A stretch of DNA of 64,000 nt from JAAYQA01 sp964510345 (GTDB lineage Bacteria; Bacillota; Clostridia; Tissierellales; Peptoniphilaceae), in NCBI GenBank assembly GCA_964510345.1, contig CAZEBB010000004.1:1-64000 (forward strand), given 5' to 3'. Of the stretch, positions 40,723 through 50,467 are shown piece by piece. The notes beneath the pieces were generated by a model that did not search any database, had not been told where the DNA came from, and was given only the letters and a program-made list of their open reading frames with translations. The position numbers and the translations under genes were made by a program. Position 1 is the stretch's first letter. Every line of letters begins with the position of its first letter.

Positions 40723-42393
40723 TTAGAATAGACCTACGATTTCGCCGTTTTCTTTGATGTCGATTTTGTTGGCCGCAGGTACTTTCGGTAATCCCGGCAT
40801 CGTCATGATCTCACCTGTCAATACGACGATAAATCCGGCTCCGTTTGACAAGTTGACATCGGCGATACTGATATTGAACCCTCTCGGCGCACCCAGGAGT
40901 TTCGGATCATCCGAGAACGAGTATTGTGTTTTCGCCATGCAGATGGGAAGATTTCCGCTTCCAAGTGCTTCGATATCCTTAATCTTCTTTTCAGCGGCTT
41001 TTGAATACTCGACGCCATCAGCACGGTAAATTTCTTTTGCTACTTTTTCGATCTTCTCTTTAATAGAAAGCTCTGTGTCATACAGCGGTTGGAACTTGTT
41101 TTCGCTTCCTTCTGCCAATTCGACGACGGTCTTTGCCAATTCGATGGCACCGTCTCCGCCTTTGCCCCATACCGGAGAGAGAACTGCTTTCGATCCGGAT
41201 TGTTCGACTAACTCAAGAAGGGTGTTGAGTTCAGCTTCGGTGTCGGTCGGGAACGGGTTGATGGCGACAACTGCCGGCAAGCCGAATTTTGCGACGTTTT
41301 CCAAGTGTTGACGCAGGTTGGCAAAGCCTTCCTTCAATGCATCGACATTCTCGTTACCTAAATCAGCTTTGGCAACGCCACCGTTGTGCTTCAACGCGCG
41401 TACGGTTGCTACGATGACGACGACACTCGGGTTCAAGTCTGCCACGCGAGCTTTGATGTCAAAGAATTTCTCTGCGCCAAGGTCTGCGCCGAATCCGGCT
41501 TCAGTGACAACGTAGTCGCCGAGTTTCAATGCCGTTTTGGTTGCGAGTACAGAGTTACATCCGTGAGCGATATTTGCGAATGGTCCGCCGTGGATGAATG
41601 CAGGCGTATTTTCGAGGGTTTGTACCAAGTTCGGGCGAATCGCATCTTTCATGACGAGCGCTACGGCACCTTGTCCTTCAAGGTCGCGTACATAGACCGG
41701 TTTGTTGTCGTACGTGTAAGCGACGAGGATTCTCGCAACGCGTTCTTTCAAGTCTTCCAGATCGGCTGCCAGGCACAAGATCGCCATAATTTCAGATGCT
41801 ACCGTGATGTTAAATCCGTCTTCTCTCGGAACGCCATTGGGTTTTCCGCCAAGGCCGACAACGATTTTACGCAGAGCGCGGTCGTTCATGTCGAGAACGC
41901 GTTTCCAGAGAACTCTTCTCGGGTCGATTCCCAAAGGATTGCCTTGTTGTAAGTGGTTGTCCAAAAGTGCTGAGATCAGGTTGTTTGCAGTGGTGATCGC
42001 ATGGAAGTCGCCGGTAAAGTGAAGGTTAATGTCTTCCATGGGGACAACTTGTGCGTGTCCGCCGCCTGCTGCGCCGCCTTTAACGCCAAAGCTCGGTCCC
42101 AATGAGGGCTCGCGCAGTGCGGTAATGGTTTTCTTGCCAATTTTATTGAGTCCCATCGATAAACCGATGTTCATGGTCGTCTTACCTTCACCTGCAGGTG
42201 TCGGGTTGATGGCCGTAACGAGAATGAGTTTCCCGTCCGGTTGGTCTTTCTTTGAAGCGAGAACGTCAAGACTCACTTTTGCTTTGTACTCACCGTACTG
42301 TTCGAGATCCTTCTTGTCCAGCCCAAGATCGGCAGCCACCTCTAGGATTGGCTTTAGCGTAGCCTCTTGTGCAATTTGAACGTCTGTCTTCAT
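40723..42393 (-). CDS. fhs: Formate--tetrahydrofolate ligase
   Basis: Activates formate to 10-formyl-THF with ATP, 556 residues as usual. P-loop TPAGEGKTT at about residue 68, and REPSLGPSFGVKGGAAGGGHAQV. The product feeds purine synthesis (PurN, PurH next door) and, after reduction, the MTHFR/MetH pathway. ATG follows GAAGGAGGG. It has its own promoter. Confidence 0.97.
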   Translation of the reverse strand: MKTDVQIAQEATLKPILEVAADLGLDKKDLEQYGEYKAKVSLDVLASKKDQPDGKLILVTAINPTPAGEGKTTMNIGLSMGLNKIGKKTITALREPSLGPSFGVKGGAAGGGHAQVVPMEDINLHFTGDFHAITTANNLISALLDNHLQQGNPLGIDPRRVLWKRVLDMNDRALRKIVVGLGGKPNGVPREDGFNITVASEIMAILCLAADLEDLKERVARILVAYTYDNKPVYVRDLEGQGAVALVMKDAIRPNLVQTLENTPAFIHGGPFANIAHGCNSVLATKTALKLGDYVVTEAGFGADLGAEKFFDIKARVADLNPSVVVIVATVRALKHNGGVAKADLGNENVDALKEGFANLRQHLENVAKFGLPAVVAINPFPTDTEAELNTLLELVEQSGSKAVLSPVWGKGGDGAIELAKTVVELAEGSENKFQPLYDTELSIKEKIEKVAKEIYRADGVEYSKAAEKKIKDIEALGSGNLPICMAKTQYSFSDDPKLLGAPRGFNISIADVNLSNGAGFIVVLTGEIMTMPGLPKVPAANKIDIKENGEIVGLF

Positions 42394-42442
42394 AAAATCC
42401 CTCCTTCGGAATCGTAATCACATTCCAATGCATTATGACTTT

Positions 42443-42471
42443 ACAGTATCACATTTACATTGAAATTTCAA
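42443..42471 (-). promoter_or_regulatory. fhs promoter
   Basis: On the minus strand TTGAAA (42471-42466), 17 bases, TACTGT (42448-42443), with an extended TGA before the -10. Confidence 0.45.
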
Positions 42472-42478
42472 CTATTTT

Positions 42479-43729
42479 TTAGCGACCGATGTCACTTCGA
42501 TACTGTAATCCTGATAATTCAAGTGAATCGATTTCATTGTACAACACTTCACGACATGTTTTCAAATCGTTTTGCAATGTAATAAATGTCAACACACGAC
42601 CGCCGTTGATCGTATAGTTCTCTCCTTTTTTTGCCGTCCCGTTATGGAATACGACAATCTCATCACTCAATTTGTGGAGTGGAGGAAGTGCCAAACCCTT
42701 TTCGAATGCCCCCGGGTACCCGATCGCCGTTGCGACGACCCCCATGCAAACCCCATCATGATAGGAGAAATCGTCCGCTGATAAGGTTCCGTCCATCGCC
42801 TTCTCAAAGATCACGGCCAGGTCAGACGCCAGGAGCGGAATCAGCGCTTCTGTCTCGGGGTCGCCGAATCGCGTATTAAACTCCAATACATACGGGATGT
42901 CATTTTCGATGAGAAATCCGATAAAGAGCAGTCCCGTAAAGCGAATGCCTTCTTTGAGCAATGCAGCCTCAATCGCAGGAACGATCTCCTGATAGATGCG
43001 GGTATTAGCCTTTTCGCTTAATTTCGGATTAGGCGCGATGCAGCCCACACCGCCCGTGTTCTCTCCGGTATCCCCCACGCCGATCTTCTTGTAGTCCATC
43101 GCTGATTTCATGGGGATGAGCTTCCCTTTACTCGCAAAACAAAAGACGGAGGCCTCATACCCGGACAAATACTGTTCCACTAAAATGGATGTTCCCTGAT
43201 CGCCAAAGCGTCCTTCCGCCAGGATCTCACGTACCGCGGCAACCGCTTCCTGTTCAGTTCGAGTGATAATGACTCCTTTGCCCGCGCACAATCCGTCGGC
43301 CTTGATGACGACCGGAAGTCCATAGGACGGCAGTGCTTTCAGTGCGGCGGAAACATCGGTAAAGTGCTCCGATTTTGCGGTCGGGATGTTGTGCTTGACC
43401 AGAATGTCCTTGGTGAACTGCTTACTGGATTCCAGCCTTGCATCGGCTTTATTCGGGCCAAAGATGGCTTGCCCCGCCTCTTCAAAAGCGTCGACGATCC
43501 CGTTCGCAAGCGGAACTTCCGGCCCTACGATCGTAAGGTCAATCTCTTGTTCGATCGCAACGTTCAAGAGGTCCTCCGTCGCCGTCACATCGATCGGCAG
43601 ATTCGTAGCCAATGCTGCGGTACCCGCATTACCGGGTGCGCAGAAAAGCGCCTCGACCTTGGGGGACTTGGAGAGGCCGAAGAGCAATGCATGCTCTCGG
43701 CCGCCGGATCCGATCATTAGAATTCTCAT
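42479..43729 (-). CDS. purD: Phosphoribosylamine--glycine ligase
   Basis: ATP-grasp enzyme that makes GAR from phosphoribosylamine and glycine. The 416 residues have the N-terminal MILMIGSGGREHALL-like start (RILMIGSGGREHAL), IVGPEVPLANGI, KADGLCAGKGVII and FNTRFGDPETEAL. Last gene of the purEFMNHD operon, 9 bases after purH. Confidence 0.96.
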   Translation of the reverse strand: MRILMIGSGGREHALLFGLSKSPKVEALFCAPGNAGTAALATNLPIDVTATEDLLNVAIEQEIDLTIVGPEVPLANGIVDAFEEAGQAIFGPNKADARLESSKQFTKDILVKHNIPTAKSEHFTDVSAALKALPSYGLPVVIKADGLCAGKGVIITRTEQEAVAAVREILAEGRFGDQGTSILVEQYLSGYEASVFCFASKGKLIPMKSAMDYKKIGVGDTGENTGGVGCIAPNPKLSEKANTRIYQEIVPAIEAALLKEGIRFTGLLFIGFLIENDIPYVLEFNTRFGDPETEALIPLLASDLAVIFEKAMDGTLSADDFSYHDGVCMGVVATAIGYPGAFEKGLALPPLHKLSDEIVVFHNGTAKKGENYTINGGRVLTFITLQNDLKTCREVLYNEIDSLELSGLQYRSDIGR

Positions 43730-43738
43730 GGTTGCCTC

Positions 43739-45265
43739 CTAATGTCTAAAGTGACGCATTTGCGTAAAGACCATGGCGATCCCGCGTTCATCGGCTAGGC
43801 GAATGGAGTCTTCGTCTTTAATGGAGCCGCCCGGTTGGATCACGGCGGTGATGCCCGCATCCGCCAGCGCTTCGATCGAATCGCTGAAGGGGAAAAAGGC
43901 ATCGGACGCACAGACGGCGCCTTTGACGTCTTCACCGGCTCGCTCGATTCCCGCTTTGATCGCCCAATAGCGATTCACTTCGCCTAATCCTAAACCCAAT
44001 GTGGTCTCGTTTTTCGCAATGACGATTCCGTTGGACTTCACCAGTTTTGCCACTTTCCAAGCGAATTCAAGATCCGCCATTTCGTCCGAGGAAGGCTCCC
44101 GTTGAGTGACTGTCGTCAACGACTCGTAGAGTTCCCTATCTTTTTCCTGTACGAGAAGTCCGCCCGGTACTTGTCGGATCGTGTAGGGATCCGCATCCGG
44201 TTCCATCAAAGAGGCGATTCGCAACACACGAAGATTTTTCTTGGCCGTAAAGACTTGGAGCGCTTCTTCCGTATACCTCGGCGCGATCACGATCTCTAAG
44301 AACAGATCGCTAAGTGCCGCAGCAGTCAGCTCATCAACCTCTCGGTTGAGTGCGACAATCCCACCAAAGATCGACTCCGGATCCGCCGCGCGGCACCTTG
44401 CAAAGGCCTCCAAAAGAGTGTCCGCTGAAGAGATCCCGCACGGATTCGCGTGCTTGATCGCCACTGCCGTAGGCTTTTCCGTAAAGAGCTTGATCGCTTC
44501 GATCGCAAAGCCCGCGTCGTTGTAATTATTGTACGAGAGCTGTTTCCCTTGTAGGATGTCCATATCCTTAAAGGTGCCCTTCCCGTCGCCATCGCTCTCA
44601 AAATACCAGGCTTTCTGGTGCGGGTTTTCTCCATAGCGCAGCGTTGTGCCCTTCCCGTGCGAGGTAAAATAGGCATTGGTCTGCTGCGTCTGCTCCTGAA
44701 AATACATCGCGATCGCCGCATCATAGGCTGCCGTTACGGCAAATGCATCCGCCGCCAACTGTTTGCGGTACTCCGGTGACGGCTCTCCCGCTTCCAGTTG
44801 CGCCAAAACGCTCTCATATTGCTCGGGGTTCGTGATGATGAGCACATCCTGGTAATTTTTTGCCGCAGCGCGGATCATGGACGGTCCGCCGACATCGATC
44901 TTCTCGATGATATCCGCTTCGGTTGCCCCCTTCGTATTCACCGTCTCGACAAAAGGATACAGCGTATTGACGACCATGTCGATCGGTTGAATCCCCTGCT
45001 CCTCGATCGTTTGTACATGGCCGGCGTCGCTTCTGCGAAAGAGCAGCCCTCCGAATATGTAGGGGCTCAACGTCTTCACGCGACCGTTTAAGATCTCGGG
45101 GAAATTGGTCACCTCTTCAACCGCTATGACCGGCACTCCGGCCGCTGCCAACACGCTTTTTGTGTTGCCGGTCGAGATAATCTCCCAATCTAACGCCGCT
45201 AAGCGCTTCGCAAAGTCAATAATTCCTTCTTTATCATATACACTGATCAGACAACGTCTTTTCAT
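43739..45265 (-). CDS. purH: Bifunctional AICAR transformylase / IMP cyclohydrolase
   Basis: Final two steps to IMP in 508 residues. N-terminal cyclohydrolase domain (ISVYDKEGIIDFAKRL, ISTGNTKSVL, FPEILNGRVKTLSP) and C-terminal transformylase (RYGENPHQKAWY, AIKHANPCG, VCASDAFFPFSDSIE). It uses 10-formyl-THF made by Fhs. It overlaps purN by four bases. Confidence 0.96.
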   Translation of the reverse strand: MKRRCLISVYDKEGIIDFAKRLAALDWEIISTGNTKSVLAAAGVPVIAVEEVTNFPEILNGRVKTLSPYIFGGLLFRRSDAGHVQTIEEQGIQPIDMVVNTLYPFVETVNTKGATEADIIEKIDVGGPSMIRAAAKNYQDVLIITNPEQYESVLAQLEAGEPSPEYRKQLAADAFAVTAAYDAAIAMYFQEQTQQTNAYFTSHGKGTTLRYGENPHQKAWYFESDGDGKGTFKDMDILQGKQLSYNNYNDAGFAIEAIKLFTEKPTAVAIKHANPCGISSADTLLEAFARCRAADPESIFGGIVALNREVDELTAAALSDLFLEIVIAPRYTEEALQVFTAKKNLRVLRIASLMEPDADPYTIRQVPGGLLVQEKDRELYESLTTVTQREPSSDEMADLEFAWKVAKLVKSNGIVIAKNETTLGLGLGEVNRYWAIKAGIERAGEDVKGAVCASDAFFPFSDSIEALADAGITAVIQPGGSIKDEDSIRLADERGIAMVFTQMRHFRH

Positions 45266-45843
45266 AGTTCTCCTTTCAACGCCATGCGTACCGCTTTCGG
45301 GTAGATGCGATGCTCGATCTCCAGTACGCGTTTTTGCAGCTGTTCGGCCGATTCATCCGGTACGACGGCGAGTGCTTCCTGTAACAGCACGGGGCCTTCA
45401 TCGCAGCCCGAGGTGACAAAGTGTACGGTCGCGCCGGTTTGCGCTTCGCCCGCTTCTAAGACGGCTTCGTGAACGCGAAGTCCATAGAACCCCTTACCGC
45501 CGAACTTCGGCAATAGCGAGGGGTGAATATTGAGCATCCTGCCGTGAAACGCATCGACGAATTCACCGGACAAAATCTGCATAAAACCTGCGAGTAGGAT
45601 CCAGTCGATTCGGGATTCTTGTACGGTCTCCTTGAGCGCTCGGTTCCATGCCTCTCGGTTCGGATAGTCTGCGCGGCGAATCACCGCCGTCGGGATGCCC
45701 GCTCGTTTGGCACGCTCTAATCCATAAGCATCCGGCTGATCCGAGACGACGAGCACGATCTTCCCTCCGATGTCTTTCGCATCGATCAAAGCTTGCAGAT
45801 TGCTGCCGCCCCCCGATACGAACACCGCTATGCGGGGAAGCAT
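45262..45843 (-). CDS. purN: Phosphoribosylglycinamide formyltransferase
   Basis: THF-dependent GAR transformylase, 193 residues. Start IAVFVSGGGSNLQALIDA, catalytic region LAGFMQIL...LNIHPSLLPKF with the conserved Asn-His, and GATVHFVTSGCDEGPVL. It overlaps purM by 16 bases. Confidence 0.95.
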   Translation of the reverse strand: MLPRIAVFVSGGGSNLQALIDAKDIGGKIVLVVSDQPDAYGLERAKRAGIPTAVIRRADYPNREAWNRALKETVQESRIDWILLAGFMQILSGEFVDAFHGRMLNIHPSLLPKFGGKGFYGLRVHEAVLEAGEAQTGATVHFVTSGCDEGPVLLQEALAVVPDESAEQLQKRVLEIEHRIYPKAVRMALKGEL

Positions 45844-46865
45844 AAGTTGACCTGTTCCTCTCCTCGCTGCACCTGGCCCAATACGACCGGGTTTTCATTG
45901 CCGGCTTTGAGCATCGATAAGACTTCTTCTTTGTTTTCTTCCGGCACGAACAAGACCATGCCGATTCCCATATTAAAGGTCCCGTACATTTCTTTGGTCT
46001 CGATGCCGCCCCATTCCTGTAACAGGTCAAAGATCGGAAGCTTTGCGATTCTCTCCGTATCGATCGTTACGCTGAGGCCTTCCGGCAGTGCGCGCGGCAA
46101 GTTTTCGTAGAATCCGCCACCCGTGATATGCACCGCCGCGTGGATCAGTTCTTTTTCCAAAAGTGGGAGCACCGGCTTCACATAGATACGGGTCGGTGTC
46201 AGCAAGGTTTCAAACAGCGAACGGTCCCATCCTTCCGGCGTCACGTCTTCTTTCATCGCCTTGACATCAAACAAGAGCTTTCTGACCAGAGAAAAACCGT
46301 TGGAGTGTACGCCGGACGAGGGCAACCCGATGCAAACATCTCCCTCTTGCACCTTTTCTCTACCCAACAGCTTTTTCTTGTCGCACATGCCGACCGCAAA
46401 TCCCGCGATATCGTATTCACCTTCCTGATAAAAGCCCGGCATCTCTGCGGTCTCTCCGCCGATCAGCGCACAGCCCGCATGGACACAGCCATCGGCAACG
46501 CCTTTGACGATCAAGGCCATCTTTTCCGGTTCCAGCTTGCCCGTCGCGATATAATCCAGAAAGAACAGCGGTTTCGCCCCTTGACAGAGGATGTCGTTCA
46601 CGCACATCGCAACCGCATCCTGACCGATCGTGTCGTGGATCTCCGTCAAAAAAGCCAACTTCAGTTTCGTGCCGACGCCGTCCGTCCCGCTGACCATGAC
46701 GGGTTCTTCCATCCCGGTGAAATCCGGTGCGAATATGCCCGAAAATCCGCCGATGGACGACAACACCCCGGGGATCTCCGTTCGCTTGACATGCTCTTTA
46801 ATGAGCTGTACCTCGCGGTAACCCGCTTCTTTGTCTACGCCTGCATCTTTATAATTCAACGACAT
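45828..46865 (-). CDS. purM: Phosphoribosylformylglycinamidine cyclo-ligase (AIR synthase)
   Basis: Closes the imidazole ring, 345 residues. Start MSLNYKDAGVDKEAG is typical, followed by MVSGTDGVGTKLKLAF, GQDAVAMCVNDILCQGAKPLFFLDY and LIGGETAEMPGFY. I start at 46865 behind GGAGGAAG rather than at the longer 46925. It overlaps purF by 17 bases. Confidence 0.96.
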   Translation of the reverse strand: MSLNYKDAGVDKEAGYREVQLIKEHVKRTEIPGVLSSIGGFSGIFAPDFTGMEEPVMVSGTDGVGTKLKLAFLTEIHDTIGQDAVAMCVNDILCQGAKPLFFLDYIATGKLEPEKMALIVKGVADGCVHAGCALIGGETAEMPGFYQEGEYDIAGFAVGMCDKKKLLGREKVQEGDVCIGLPSSGVHSNGFSLVRKLLFDVKAMKEDVTPEGWDRSLFETLLTPTRIYVKPVLPLLEKELIHAAVHITGGGFYENLPRALPEGLSVTIDTERIAKLPIFDLLQEWGGIETKEMYGTFNMGIGMVLFVPEENKEEVLSMLKAGNENPVVLGQVQRGEEQVNLCFPA

Positions 46866-48198
46866 TTTCTTCCTCCAAAATCGGGTAGTGATTGCTGAGA
46901 CAGCCGATGCAAAATACATTGGCATTGGGAATGGACTCTAGCAGCCCTTGCACCGGCAAAAATGCGAGCGAATCCGCTCCGATCATCTCCCGTATCCCTT
47001 CGACATCTAAGCGATCCGCGAGAAGGTCCGATTGGATCGACGGATTCACTTTGATCTTGCATGGATACTGCACGAGCGGCGAGGCGACGCGCACATGGAC
47101 TTGGCGCGCTCCCGCCTGTTTGAGCATCGCGACCACGCGCGCCATGGTCGTACCGCGTACGATCGAGTCATCGACGATCACGAGCGACTTGCCCTTGACC
47201 GTATCGCGGATGACATTGAGCTTGATTTGTACGGCGAGATCTCGCAGCTCTTTATCCGGTTCGATAAAGGTCCGCCCGATATACCGGTTTTTGATGATCC
47301 CCAAATGAAACGGCAAGCCGGACTTTTCCGCATACCCCATGGCCGCCACTGTTCCCGAGTCCGGAGACGAGATGACCATGTCGGCCTCCAACGGCTCCAC
47401 ATCCAGTTCGGCCAATTTCATGCCGATCTGTTTGCGCATATTGTAAACAGAAGTGCCGTGGATCTGGCTGTCCGGTCTCGATGTATAGATGACTTCAAAC
47501 ACACAGGTTTTGTTCCCTTTTCTTTTGATCGCATCCAGAGTGACGACATTGTTTTTTGAGAGGATTACCATCTGCCCCGGCTCGACTTCTGTGACGAGCT
47601 TGGCACCGAGCGATTCAAACGCACAGGTTTCCGTAGCGATCATCAATGCGTCTTCCGTCTTCCCGACTGACAACATCTTGACGCCATATGGGTCGCGTAC
47701 GCCGATCAGTACGTCATACGTGAGGAGCACGAAAGCATACGCCCCCACCAATTCCGGCAGGACTTTCCGCGAGGCGGCCACTAAGTCTTCCATGTGCTGT
47801 GCGGCGATCCGCTTACCGACGAGTTCACCGTCCGTGATATCGTCCGGGTAGTTGTATTTTTTACATAGTTCGGCTTTGTTCAGCAAGGTCCCGTCAAAGG
47901 CGATCGCGAATGAACCCGTTCGATTCCCAACCAAAACCGGACCCAGGGTTTCATCATCCACATGGGTCTGGCTGTTGTCGATCTGCGCCAACACGAGATT
48001 GCTCGACAATTTTTTCAATATTTTCTTAGAAAACGACTGACTGACCACGCCGAGGGACTTATGGTAGTCAATATATCCATTTTTATTTGCGGCCATGCCG
48101 CAGCCCATCTGGCCGCGGTGCTGCAGGGCGTATAGCGCAAAATATCCGTAATCCTGCGCTTTAAGCCCTTCTGTTGCGACGCCGAAAATCCCGCTCAC
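46849..48198 (-). CDS. purF: PurF-like amidophosphoribosyltransferase lacking the glutaminase nucleophile
   Basis: First committed purine enzyme by position and fold, 449 residues. The phosphoribosyltransferase domain is intact (VIVDDSIVRGTTMARVV), and the four cluster-type cysteines of the Bacillus-type enzyme are present (KTCVF, QYPCKI, FCIGC). The glutaminase half is degenerate: after the GTG start the second codon is AGC, so the N-terminal nucleophile Cys is Ser (SGIFGV); the usual HNG reads FDG (Asp102); and the GHVRYST block is AQIDNSQT. It may therefore use free ammonia. GTG follows AAGGAGTCC directly after the purE stop. Confidence 0.88.
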   Translation of the reverse strand: MSGIFGVATEGLKAQDYGYFALYALQHRGQMGCGMAANKNGYIDYHKSLGVVSQSFSKKILKKLSSNLVLAQIDNSQTHVDDETLGPVLVGNRTGSFAIAFDGTLLNKAELCKKYNYPDDITDGELVGKRIAAQHMEDLVAASRKVLPELVGAYAFVLLTYDVLIGVRDPYGVKMLSVGKTEDALMIATETCAFESLGAKLVTEVEPGQMVILSKNNVVTLDAIKRKGNKTCVFEVIYTSRPDSQIHGTSVYNMRKQIGMKLAELDVEPLEADMVISSPDSGTVAAMGYAEKSGLPFHLGIIKNRYIGRTFIEPDKELRDLAVQIKLNVIRDTVKGKSLVIVDDSIVRGTTMARVVAMLKQAGARQVHVRVASPLVQYPCKIKVNPSIQSDLLADRLDVEGIREMIGADSLAFLPVQGLLESIPNANVFCIGCLSNHYPILEEENVVEL

Positions 48199-48693
48199 TT
48201 AGGACTCCTTCAGCGATCGATTCAGCTCTTCATCCACTTCGATGATTTCCTGCGCCATCGTCACTTTGTGTTGCATCAGCTTCTCGGCGACCACATCGTA
48301 TTTTAATCCGAGGATCTGGCAGGCGAGATAAGCCGCATTTTCGGCTCCATTGATCGCAACGGTGGCCACCGGAACCCCTTTGGGCATCTGTACTGTAGCC
48401 AACAAGGCATCCAGTCCGTCCAGTGCCGATGACTGGATCGGCAGTCCGATCACGGGGATCGTCGTAGAAGCTGCCAATACCCCCGCTAAGTGTGCCGCTT
48501 TTCCCGCTGCGGCGATAATGACTTCGATCCCCTTATCCTTTGCCGTCACCGAAAAATCTCTGGCCGCTTCCGGCGTGCGGTGGGCGGAGATGACGCGGAC
48601 TTCTACATCAACCCCGAAATCGCGCAATACCTGATACGCTTTTTCGACGACAGGGCGATCTGAAATGCTACCCATGACAACTGCAACTTTCAT
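48199..48693 (-). CDS. purE: N5-carboxyaminoimidazole ribonucleotide mutase
   Basis: A 164-residue class I PurE with VAVVMGSISDRPVVEKA, SAHRTPEAARDF and AAAGKAAHLAGVLAASTTIPVIGLP. It moves the carboxylate to form CAIR. No purK is nearby. ATG at 48693 follows GGGAGGT. It heads the purine operon. Confidence 0.96.
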   Translation of the reverse strand: MKVAVVMGSISDRPVVEKAYQVLRDFGVDVEVRVISAHRTPEAARDFSVTAKDKGIEVIIAAAGKAAHLAGVLAASTTIPVIGLPIQSSALDGLDALLATVQMPKGVPVATVAINGAENAAYLACQILGLKYDVVAEKLMQHKVTMAQEIIEVDEELNRSLKES

Positions 48694-48720
48694 GTTTACC
48701 TCCCAAACTCTGATGACTTT

Positions 48721-48729
48721 ATCATAACA
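48721..48729 (-). promoter_or_regulatory. purine operon promoter (extended -10)
   Basis: The minus strand reads TGTTATGAT about 30 bases before the purE start. The leader is too short for a purine riboswitch. The -35 is weak. Confidence 0.5.
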
Positions 48730-48763
48730 TAGGGAGGCCTTGTTAGACATCTTTTTTCTATGA

Positions 48764-49318
48764 CTAACCGTGGATTCGCTTTAGATTCGGCGGGTCGTGA
48801 TACACATGTCGGGCGGGTGTACCCACGGCGGTGACGCCACCCGGCACATCCTCCAGTACGACCGCATTCGCGCCGATCTTCGCATCGTCGCCGATCAAAA
48901 GATCCCCGAGCACCGTTGCGCCCGCGCCGATCAGTACGCGGCTTCCCACGGTGGGGTGTCGCTTCTCGCCGGGCTTCCCGCCGAGACCGCCTAAGGTCAC
49001 GCCGTGAAAGAGACTCACATCGTCTCCGATGATCGCGGTCTCCCCTACGACGATCCCCATGCCGTGGTCGATAAACAGGCGTTTACCGATCGTCGCACCG
49101 GGGTGGATCTCCACGCCGGTTTTCCGCCTCGCACGGGCCGAGATCCACGAGGCGAGAAAGCGACGACCCGCTTTCCAATGCCGGTGCGCAACGCGATAAG
49201 ATGCAATCGCCCGCACGCCGGGCGAGAAGAAAAAGCTCTCCCAAAATGAGGGCGCGGCCGGATCTTTGGCGAGAAAAATTTTGGCGGCTTCTACTCTTTC
49301 AGCAAATGGGTTCATCAT
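48764..49318 (-). CDS. cysE: Serine O-acetyltransferase
   Basis: Acetylates serine for cysteine synthesis. 184 residues: short helical N-terminus, then left-handed beta-helix hexapeptide repeats (GVEIHPGATIGKRLFIDHGM, VVGETAIIGDDVSLFHGVTL), ending in a typical tail. The shorter N-terminus is usual for Gram-positive CysE. It overlaps the cysK stop by four bases (ATGA) and shares its T-box. Confidence 0.94.
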   Translation of the reverse strand: MMNPFAERVEAAKIFLAKDPAAPSFWESFFFSPGVRAIASYRVAHRHWKAGRRFLASWISARARRKTGVEIHPGATIGKRLFIDHGMGIVVGETAIIGDDVSLFHGVTLGGLGGKPGEKRHPTVGSRVLIGAGATVLGDLLIGDDAKIGANAVVLEDVPGGVTAVGTPARHVYHDPPNLKRIHG

Positions 49319-50223
49319 TCTTCCTCCTGAAATAAAATCGTCGATAAATATCGTTCCCCTGTGTCCGGCAATACGGTGACGACCGTGCTGCCCGCTCCCA
49401 GTTTCTTTGCGACTTGCAGTGCGGCCACCACATTGGCGCCGGATGAGATACCGGAGAGGATCCCCTCTTCCGCTGCCAAGCGCCTTGCCATCTGAATGGC
49501 CTCTTCATCGTCCAGGGCGATCACCTCGTCAATTAGCGATGCATCATACAATGCGGGGACGAAATTCGCCCCGATCCCTTGGATCTTGTGGGTATTGGCT
49601 TGGCCTCCGGCCAGCACTTGACTACCGATCGGTTCAGCGGCGACAATTTTGTAATTGCCGACTGCCTTCAACCGCTCTGCAATTCCTGTAATCGTCCCGC
49701 CGGTACCGACGCCCGCGATAAAAGCATCAAATTCGCCCGCTGTATCTTCGAGGATTTCCTGTGCCGTTTGAAAATGAGCCATCCGATTCGCCGGATTTTC
49801 AAACTGACGCGGGAGGAAATACCCGTTCTCTTTCGCCTGCTCTTCGGCCACTTCTACGGCTTTTTGCATGCCCCCCTCTTCGACCAGCAATAGCTCCGCA
49901 CCATACGCCTTCATCAGCGTCCTGCGCTCCACGCTCATCGATGCCGGCATGACGAGAATGACGCGGAGCTTTTTCACAGCGCCGATCATCGCCAGAGCGA
50001 TCCCCATATTCCCCGAGGTCGCCTCAATCACCGTGCCGCCTTCTTTGAGCTGCCCCTGTCGCATCGCCTCTTCGATCATCGCGAGTGCCGGGCGATCTTT
50101 GATGCTGGCGCCCGGATTTGTTCGTTCCAATTTTGCGAGGATTCGATACTCGCCTTGTAGTTTTGTCAGTTCCACCATCGGCGTACGGCCGATCGTCTCC
50201 AGTACATTCTTGTACACTCTCAT
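49315..50223 (-). CDS. cysK: Cysteine synthase (O-acetylserine sulfhydrylase)
   Basis: PLP enzyme joining O-acetylserine and sulfide, 302 residues. PLP lysine lies in NPGASIKDRPALAMI; the substrate loop is TSGNMGIALA (the more usual residue after Asn is Thr); the phosphate cup is GVGTGGTITGIAERLK. It starts 20 bases after a T-box terminator, with GAGGAGAAG upstream. Confidence 0.95.
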   Translation of the reverse strand: MRVYKNVLETIGRTPMVELTKLQGEYRILAKLERTNPGASIKDRPALAMIEEAMRQGQLKEGGTVIEATSGNMGIALAMIGAVKKLRVILVMPASMSVERRTLMKAYGAELLLVEEGGMQKAVEVAEEQAKENGYFLPRQFENPANRMAHFQTAQEILEDTAGEFDAFIAGVGTGGTITGIAERLKAVGNYKIVAAEPIGSQVLAGGQANTHKIQGIGANFVPALYDASLIDEVIALDDEEAIQMARRLAAEEGILSGISSGANVVAALQVAKKLGAGSTVVTVLPDTGERYLSTILFQEEE

Positions 50224-50240
50224 CTCTTCTCCTCAATAAA

Positions 50241-50462
50241 AATAAAAAAATCCCCCGCCTCAACAAGAGGCGAAGGACTCGCGGTTCCACTCTATTTCGG
50301 GATGAACTCCCCTTACTCACAGCTATCACTGCTATCCCGTTAACGAGGGCGGTCGACATCACTCCACGGCGCACTTCACATCCCTTGCCCCGAACCCTTC
50401 CCACCTACCGGGTTCTCTCTGAGAGGCGTTAGTATGCTACTTTTCCGCTTCACTGCGATCTG
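50241..50462 (-). promoter_or_regulatory. T-box riboswitch, probably cysteine-specific
   Basis: Leader RNA of cysK-cysE. The conserved T-box GTGGAACCGCG is at 50280-50293 on the minus strand. The terminator alternative is GCCTC/GAGGC with a longer CC/GG extension, followed by seven T residues (50241-50277). The stem I region holds a GTGAAGTGCGCC stretch where the specifier is expected. UGC (Cys) fits the genes controlled; GUG (Val) would be the one-base alternative. Uncharged tRNA would allow read-through. Confidence 0.92.
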
Positions 50463-50467
50463 AATTT

